Assembly: GCA_964549785.1 (NCBI GenBank)
Contig: CAZJXA010000015.1
Coordinates: 1 to 28,089 of the forward strand
Origin: JBEIUO01 sp964549785
GTDB lineage: Bacteria; Planctomycetota; Phycisphaerae; Phycisphaerales; UBA1924
DNA length: 28,089 bases
Reading direction: 5' to 3'
Shown piece by piece: positions 23,407-28,089 of this stretch. The notes beneath the pieces were generated by a model. That model was not told the DNA's origin, ran no database searches, and was given only the letters and a program-made list of their open reading frames with translations. Position 1 is the first letter of the stretch, and each line of letters starts with the position of its first letter. Both the position numbers and the translations under genes were made by a program.

Positions 23407-24261
23407 CTACCTTCTTATGCGGCGCCCGGCGAAGACACCGGCGGCGAACACCATCGACCCGAACCCCGGTGCCGGCACGATGGAATCGACGTGGGTAATG
23501 AGCGTCCTCAGCGTGATCTGCGTGGCGATGGTTGCTGCCGCCACTGGCGTATTCCCCCCGACGTGGATATGCCCTCCGGCGATTGCCCGATCCGGATCGT
23601 TCGGGTCCGAGTGCAAGTTGGCGTACCACGCGCTGTGATAGCTGGTGAACTCCGAGACAAACGTCCCGCCGAACGAATTGCTCGTGTCGATGAATGAGGA
23701 CATCCCGAGATTCGCCGCCGCAACCGCGTCCCGAATCTGCGTCATGGGCAGGCTTGAGTGGCGTATGAAGTTATCGGGCTCATTCGCGATGGGCAGGTCG
23801 GGCGTCGGTCGGAAGGGCGACAGATAGTCCGGTGCCCAGGCGTTCAACGGCAGTTTCCGCGCCCGCGACTCGATCTCCCAGCTGCTGGTGTCGCTGCCAC
23901 GGCTGAAGGTGATAATCGCGATTGGACGCAGTTCTCCGACAATCCTCCAAAAGTCGTTTGAGGCGTCTTGGTAGTCGACCTCAAAATCGCCGGTGCCGCG
24001 GCCGTACGGCGGCTGGGTGAACCCCGGAAACTCGGGGAAGTACGAATGCACGTCGTACCCCCGCTGCTCCCAGTTTTCACCCTGCCAGCCGCCCGGGTTT
24101 TGGGCCGCGTTCCGACTGAACGGGCGGATCATCGCGTTTGTCGGCGGCCAATACCCGGTGATGAGGATGTTGTTGGAAAACGAGGCCGCTGCCGGTCCTG
24201 CGAGACTCAGCGCTCCGACGATCGCGATGCGGGTAAACCGGGCCTTCTGGCTCAATTTCAT
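23407..24261 (-). CDS. Secreted pyroglutamyl-peptidase-I-like protein (C15 fold) with catalytic Cys replaced by Ser and C-terminal sorting tail
   Basis: This encodes 284 residues from the ATG at 24261. A signal peptide ends at about residue 27 (PAAAS). The C15 layout is visible: ILITGYWPP (32-40) for LLTGFDPFGG; the catalytic Glu at 131 in WEIESRA for ITPERVA; SNSFGGTFVSEF (194-205) for the nucleophile strand AGTFVCNH; and GGHIHV (229-234, His 233) for the catalytic His. At the nucleophile position the codon is TCG (23653-23655), Ser 203, not Cys. The C-terminus VPAPGFGSMVFAAGVFAGRRIRR (262-284) has the shape of a PEP-CTERM-type sorting signal: motif, hydrophobic helix, arginines. Classic C15 enzymes are cytoplasmic, so this exported variant may be inactive, a serine enzyme or a binding protein. 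Confidence 0.72.
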   Translation of the reverse strand: MKLSQKARFTRIAIVGALSLAGPAAASFSNNILITGYWPPTNAMIRPFSRNAAQNPGGWQGENWEQRGYDVHSYFPEFPGFTQPPYGRGTGDFEVDYQDASNDFWRIVGELRPIAIITFSRGSDTSSWEIESRARKLPLNAWAPDYLSPFRPTPDLPIANEPDNFIRHSSLPMTQIRDAVAAANLGMSSFIDTSNSFGGTFVSEFTSYHSAWYANLHSDPNDPDRAIAGGHIHVGGNTPVAAATIATQITLRTLITHVDSIVPAPGFGSMVFAAGVFAGRRIRR

Positions 24262-24542
24262 GGGCTGTGCTCGCTCTGAATTGGACGACACACCCCCCCC
24301 GCGCATACGGAATGAACGGTGTATCCACGCTACAAGGTACAACACTCCCAGCAGAATGCCACCTCTTTGTGACCCCATCTGATCGGCCGTCGCGGCAGGA
24401 GCGGGCTTCCGAGGTGGAGCTGCCTCAACACCCCTTGTCCAACGTTGGGTGTCCTTCCGCCTACCATCCCGACCTGAAATCAACCGCCTCCGGAAGACCG
24501 CGCCTTTCGCCGGCCATTCCAATCCGGCTTATCGAGGTACCC

Positions 24543-25085
24543 ATGCTCGCGTCCGCTCCGGTTCTTTTGCTCGCTTGGAACAACTACCTTGTCGGCGGCC
24601 TGACGCTGGTCTTTTTGATCGTTTGCGTCGTCATGCTTCTGACGATCCTGATCCAGAAGCCGCAGGGCGGAGGCCTCACCGCAGCGTTTGGGGCCGGTGC
24701 GTCTTCTGGGCAGACCGCCTTCGGTGCCAAGACCGGCGACGCGTTAACGATTTTCACGATCTTCATTTTCGTCGTGTACCTGGTTTTGGCGGTGGTCCTG
24801 AACTGGGCCGCCAAGCCGACGGTGGCGGCGGTCGAACCGGAGATCATTGACTCGACACCAGCAGGTCCGCAATCGGCGCCACCAGCCGATAGCGGTGCGC
24901 CACTGTCGTCGCCCGCTGATCCCGCCTCGGGGCTCGAAGTCGTTCCGGCGACTGAGCTGGCCGTGCCTCCCGCCGCTCCGGCGACGGTGCCGGGTGATCC
25001 GCTCACGCCGACCAATACGCCGGATTTCGACCCCGCCGTTCCCCCATCGCCTCCTTCTGCCGACCCCGCCCCGCCGGGACGGTAG
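24543..25085 (+). CDS. secG: Preprotein translocase subunit SecG with proline-rich C-terminal extension
   Basis: This encodes 180 residues from the ATG at 24543. The SecG core fills residues about 1-90: two membrane helices (about 15-35 and 65-87) joined by the conserved cytoplasmic loop LIQKPQGGGLTAAFGAG with SSGQTAFGAKTGD. SecG associates with SecYE and aids SecA-driven export. The following 90 residues are Pro/Ala/Asp/Ser-rich and probably disordered; the E. coli protein is about 110 residues, so this tail is an addition. A GAGG lies just before the start. It is transcribed away from the peptidase-like gene and is followed by yicC 42 bp later. Confidence 0.9.
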   Translation: MLASAPVLLLAWNNYLVGGLTLVFLIVCVVMLLTILIQKPQGGGLTAAFGAGASSGQTAFGAKTGDALTIFTIFIFVVYLVLAVVLNWAAKPTVAAVEPEIIDSTPAGPQSAPPADSGAPLSSPADPASGLEVVPATELAVPPAAPATVPGDPLTPTNTPDFDPAVPPSPPSADPAPPGR

Positions 25086-25127
25086 ACTCCGCATCTCAAC
25101 GTCCTCAAACCGGCGGAGGCTCCACGA

Positions 25128-26018
25128 GTGATTCGAAGCATGACGGGATATGGCGAAGCGTCGGCGCAGGTCGGCGGGGTCCACTACTTTATCGAGGTTC
25201 GCTCGCTCAACAACAAATACTTCAAGGCGTCGATCCGCCTCGCGGAAGAGTTCCAAGGGCTTGAGGCCGAAATCGAATCCCGACTCCGCGAGAAACTCTC
25301 GCGCGGCACCATCACGATGAACGCCCGCTGCTCCGACGCGTCCGAGTCCGCGGCGTACACCGTCAACTCCGCGGCCTTGTCAAAGTACGTCGATCAACTG
25401 AAGGCGGTCCCGGCCGTCGCCTCGGGCGAGTTCCGCGTCGAAATTTCCAGCCTCCTCAGTCTCCCGGGGGTTTTGCAGCCCCCCGCCGATGAAGAAGACC
25501 GGGTCGAGCGGGCCCGTGGCGCGTTCCTTCCACTGCTCGCCAAGGCCATGGCCTCTCTCATCAAGATGCGCGAGCGCGAGGGCAGCATGCTCGTCGCCGA
25601 CCTTCACTCCCACCGCGAGTTCATCGCGAAACGCCTCGTCCTCATCCAGGAAAAGGCACCGGGCGTCATCGCCGACTACGAGCAACGACTCCGCAGCCGC
25701 ATCGAAGCCCTCCTGCAGGAGGCCGACCGCCGCGTGGACCCCGCCGACCTCGTCCGCGAAGTGGCCGTTTACGCCGAACGCACCGACATCGCCGAAGAGA
25801 TCAAACGCCTCTCCGCCCATCTCGATCAATTCGGCGAACTCCTGGCCGGCACCGACGACCGACCGATCGGTCGCACCCTCGACTTCCTCGCCCAGGAGAT
25901 GCTTCGGGAGGCCAACACCATCGCGAGCAAATCTCCCGACGCGTCCATTTCTCGCGGCACGGTCGAGATCAAAGGCGCCATTGATCGCATCAAAGAGCAG
26001 GCTCAGAACGTCGAGTGA
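25128..26018 (+). CDS. yicC: YicC family endoribonuclease
   Basis: This encodes 296 residues from a GTG at 25128 with GGAGG (25115-25119) eight bases upstream. The invariant opening IRSMTGYGEAS is present, followed by VRSLNNKYFKASIRL. The C-terminal block DFLAQEMLREANTIASKSPD and VEIKGAIDRIKEQAQNVE is diagnostic. YicC-type proteins act in RNA decay as endoribonucleases. The length is standard. The gene frequently precedes gmk in other bacteria, but here the next gene is a PDZ protein after a 177-bp gap. Co-transcription with secG is likely from the 42-bp spacing. Confidence 0.92.
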   Translation: MIRSMTGYGEASAQVGGVHYFIEVRSLNNKYFKASIRLAEEFQGLEAEIESRLREKLSRGTITMNARCSDASESAAYTVNSAALSKYVDQLKAVPAVASGEFRVEISSLLSLPGVLQPPADEEDRVERARGAFLPLLAKAMASLIKMREREGSMLVADLHSHREFIAKRLVLIQEKAPGVIADYEQRLRSRIEALLQEADRRVDPADLVREVAVYAERTDIAEEIKRLSAHLDQFGELLAGTDDRPIGRTLDFLAQEMLREANTIASKSPDASISRGTVEIKGAIDRIKEQAQNVE

Positions 26019-26195
26019 CGTTGCTCTTTCGGTTACTCCGACGATCCCGAGCGATTGATGAGCCTTTCGGCGGACGCACGGTGACTGTCGTCACCCGCGG
26101 TTATCGGCTCCCTTTCCTGCGTTAAAACCTCTTCATCTGCCGCTCAAGGCATTCACACAAGAGTGGTCTATTATGACGTTGAGGAGTGTTCGCCG

Positions 26196-27251
26196 ATGCC
26201 TCGCACGCTCACCAATGCCCACCCAAACTTCCGTGATCGATTGGCCTGCCTGCTTGTGCTGACGTGCGCCGGCTTCGCGATCGCTTCCATCGAGCCCGAT
26301 GTTGACGAATCTCTGGTGGATGGTCTCGACCGTTCGCGCTGGTCCGAGCGGGAAACCGCTTCCGAGGAGATAGCGGGGTTTGAGGCGGACCGCCTCGCCG
26401 CCGTCGAGGCCGCGCTCCGGACCACGGATCTGACGATTGAGCAGCGGCAGCGGCTCATGAACATCGGCCGAGAGGAATTCGGACAAGGTCCGCGGGCCGC
26501 GATGGGCATCTCTTGGAACGAGGGCAATCTCGCCAATACATCGGTAATCATCGGGGCGGCCGTCCCGGGGTTTGATTGCGCCCGTGTGCTCATGCCCGGC
26601 GACCGGATTTTAAGGATTTCTGGCCACCCGATTCTGGGCCGTGATGCGGCGCGGTCGGCGATCATCTCCCACAACCCGGGTGAGAAGGCGACCGTCGAAG
26701 TTCTGCGGCGCGGCGAGATCGAATCCTTTGAGGTGTTGATGGGGTCCTTTGACGACTTGGAAACCGGACGCCAACAGCGACCGGACTTACGAATTCTCGA
26801 TCTGGCCTGGCGCATCCGCGTGGAACGCAACGTAGGCCCTCGGCCCGCCGACGACATCCGGACCGGCCTTGAAACCTACGACTGGGTCGGCCTCGAAACC
26901 GCCCAAGACTTGGTGATGACCGAAACCCAAGAACGGCTCGCCCGGGAACGAGGTCCGACCGCTCCCCCACTGATCGGCGTTGCGTCGTCGATTCGCCATG
27001 CCTCACGGGCCGTCACCGGCGTGAGCGCTGGGGCCGAGTTCAAGGCCGTTGAAGTCGATGACTCGATGGCGGGCAACGCCGCGAACCTTGAGAATCAGTA
27101 CATCATCGCGAACAACGAATTGATGAAACTGCGGACCATGGTCAACGGACCCGGGCTGGACCAGGCGATGCGGCTGCAGATTCGTCAGCGGATAACGGCG
27201 GTCGAGGCGCATGTGGTCGAGATCAAACGCCGCATGCCGCGAAAGCCTTGA
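26196..27251 (+). CDS. Exported PDZ-domain protein
   Basis: This encodes 351 residues from the ATG at 26196, with GAGGAG (26181-26186) upstream. A signal-peptide-like N-terminus (LACLLVLTCAGFAIAS) is followed by a helical stretch (about 40-95; SRWSERETASEEIAGFEADRLAAVEAAL) resembling the HEAT-like damage-count modules of planctomycete exported proteins. A PDZ-like domain (about 105-190) has GAAVPGFDCARVLMPGDRILRISG and GEKATVEVLRRGE. There is no protease triad. The remaining 150 residues are polar and helical without a recognised domain. It probably binds other proteins outside the cytoplasmic membrane. A TATTAT at 26169-26174 is a weak -10 candidate, and one copy of the TCACCCGCGGTT repeat lies at 26091. 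Confidence 0.65.
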   Translation: MPRTLTNAHPNFRDRLACLLVLTCAGFAIASIEPDVDESLVDGLDRSRWSERETASEEIAGFEADRLAAVEAALRTTDLTIEQRQRLMNIGREEFGQGPRAAMGISWNEGNLANTSVIIGAAVPGFDCARVLMPGDRILRISGHPILGRDAARSAIISHNPGEKATVEVLRRGEIESFEVLMGSFDDLETGRQQRPDLRILDLAWRIRVERNVGPRPADDIRTGLETYDWVGLETAQDLVMTETQERLARERGPTAPPLIGVASSIRHASRAVTGVSAGAEFKAVEVDDSMAGNAANLENQYIIANNELMKLRTMVNGPGLDQAMRLQIRQRITAVEAHVVEIKRRMPRKP

Positions 27252-27395
27252 ACTGCGGGAACGCCGCCGCGCGGCACATCGGACAACTTCGATGGCCTTT
27301 GAATGTGTCACTGGGTTATCGTGGCGCGGACTTCTGGAGAGATTCGAGGGCTTCTCGCGACTTCGTTGAGGTTGCGCCGTAACCATTCCTGGGCT

Positions 27396-27656
27396 GAGCT
27401 CCATCACGAAGTACGGTCGGCCCGCGGGCGTGGCGTCGGCATCAAAGACCTTGGCCACGTGCGGGTGATCCATCACGGCGAGGGCTTGGCGCTCCTGCTC
27501 GAAGCGGGCGACGACGGCCCGGGTGTCCATCCCCTGTTTAAGTATCTTCAGGGCGACCCGTTGCACCATGGGTTCGCGGCGTTCGGCGAGCCAAACGACG
27601 CCGAAGCCGCCAATGCCCAAGACACTGAGCAGGATGTAGGGCCCGATGGTGTCGCC
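27396..27656 (-). pseudogene. Remnant of a PknB-type serine/threonine protein kinase (N-lobe only)
   Basis: The minus-strand translation reads GDTIGPYILLSVLGIGGFGVVWLAER, then RVALKILKQGMDTR, VARFEQERQALAVMDHPHVAKVFDADATPAGRPYFVMEL. These are the glycine-rich loop, the ATP-binding Lys in VALK, the helix-C Glu and the hinge of a planctomycete-style kinase. Homology stops abruptly after MEL at 27396: no HRD or DFG motif follows, and the open frame continues as unrelated sequence into the antisense of the PDZ gene. Upstream of GDTIGPY there is no in-frame ATG or GTG near the domain, and the neighbouring frame has a stop at 27671. The result is an 87-residue fragment lacking catalytic residues, probably left by deletion or recombination. 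Confidence 0.75.
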
Positions 27657-27726
27657 GGTATCGCCGCGAGTTATCCGGATTCGGCGATGGTGAGTTCGAC
27701 GAGGGCGGGGGAGGGGATTGGGAAAT

Positions 27727-27758
27727 GGGCAGATGGGCAGATAGGCAGACAGGCAAAT
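27727..27758. repeat. Four tandem copies of an 8-bp repeat
   Basis: The units are GGGCAGAT (27727-27734), GGGCAGAT (27735-27742), AGGCAGAC (27743-27750) and AGGCAAAT (27751-27758). The array lies upstream of the kinase remnant, where its promoter or 5' end would have been. It looks like a decaying microsatellite. Confidence 0.75.
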
Positions 27759-28089
27759 CGGAGAGGAGGCTCGGGGAAGGGTGCGGCGGTCTTTAAGAAG
27801 GGGCCGCTCGCCTGTGGAGTGAGGTTGCGAACGGGCGATGGTGTTAGGGTGTCGGCGACGGTGATGATGGAAGTGGCTGCCGGGGTGGGGTGGGGAGGCG
27901 AAGATTTTTGTTGAAATTCGGAGATTGCGGTTCGAGGAGTGCCGGTGGCGGAGCGCGTTTGTGGGCGTTGCCGCTGGTCTAACCCGACTGGGGCTTCGCG
28001 TTCGAGGCTCATCGCCGGGAGGGGCGAGAGTCCCTCCCCCGCCGCGAAGCGCGGCACCCCGGCTGCAGAGCGGAGGGGGATTTCAAGAG

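Larger units (their letters stand above)
27252..28089. other. 838-bp region without an intact gene
   Basis: Apart from the kinase remnant and the 8-bp tandem repeat listed separately, this stretch holds only compositionally biased sequence and inverted repeats. The clearest is GCCGCG (28041-28046) / CGCGGC (28050-28055) with an AAG loop, embedded between a C-rich run (28032-28040) and a G-rich run (28072-28079) that could pair around it. No credible start with a ribosome binding site was found on either strand. Confidence 0.55.

Noticed and set aside
26169..26174. TATTAT as promoter of the PDZ gene
   Set aside because: No -35 element at 16-18 bp spacing, and the site is close to the ribosome binding site.
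27671..28057. Minus-strand open reading upstream of the kinase remnant
   Set aside because: It is Pro/Ser/Thr-rich, contains the translated 8-bp repeat and ends at a stop just before the kinase frame; it has no domain and no ribosome binding site.

Overview
The window is high-GC bacterial chromosome and most resembles a planctomycete, probably of the Phycisphaerae lineage. The pointers are: an N-lobe remnant of the planctomycete-style protein kinase type (GGFGVV, VALK, GMDTR and PYFVMEL signatures); a secreted protein ending in a VPAPG...RR sorting tail; a FlgM-like regulator; several SPFH (HflK/HflC-type) proteins in one operon; and many four-base ATGA or GTGA stop/start overlaps. The lineage is inferred from these protein families; no rRNA or other phylogenetic marker is present.

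Layout. 1-517: 3' end of a membrane-protein gene cut by the window edge. 3756-468 (minus): coupled operon of a Nudix hydrolase, a GT2 glycosyltransferase and a GT-C-like membrane glycosyltransferase. 4230-3913 (minus): FlgM-like anti-sigma gene with an intrinsic terminator. 4231-4610: non-coding and packed with perfect inverted repeats. 4611-10713 (plus): a two-repeat SPOR-like lipoprotein; then rnpA-yidD-folP overlapping by ATGA; then a DUF4126 membrane protein, a TlpA-like exported thioredoxin fusion and an aldehyde dehydrogenase of the 2,5-dioxovalerate dehydrogenase type.

21080-10742 (minus) is the most striking block. It holds three different SPFH membrane proteins (one with a seven-helix N-terminal extension), an ABC ATPase with a disordered tail bearing three copies of a short motif, a large ABC-2-type permease, and a membrane-anchored TPR-like protein. 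Gene order and start/stop coupling suggest one membrane complex in which prohibitin-like scaffolds organise an ABC exporter. This is inference. A second permease of the same family, with no ATPase of its own, starts at 21633 on the other strand after a 552-bp intergenic region with two strong hairpins.

23068-27251: a 77-residue single-span membrane protein, a secreted pyroglutamyl-peptidase-like protein with serine in place of the catalytic cysteine (minus), secG with a proline-rich tail, yicC, and an exported PDZ protein. The last 840 bp hold only a truncated kinase N-lobe, an 8-bp tandem repeat and GC-rich inverted repeats.

Housekeeping genes (rnpA, yidD, folP, secG, yicC) are called with high confidence. 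The SPFH/ABC operon, the repeats in the ATPase tail, the pseudo-peptidase and the two structured non-coding regions are the parts most worth pursuing.
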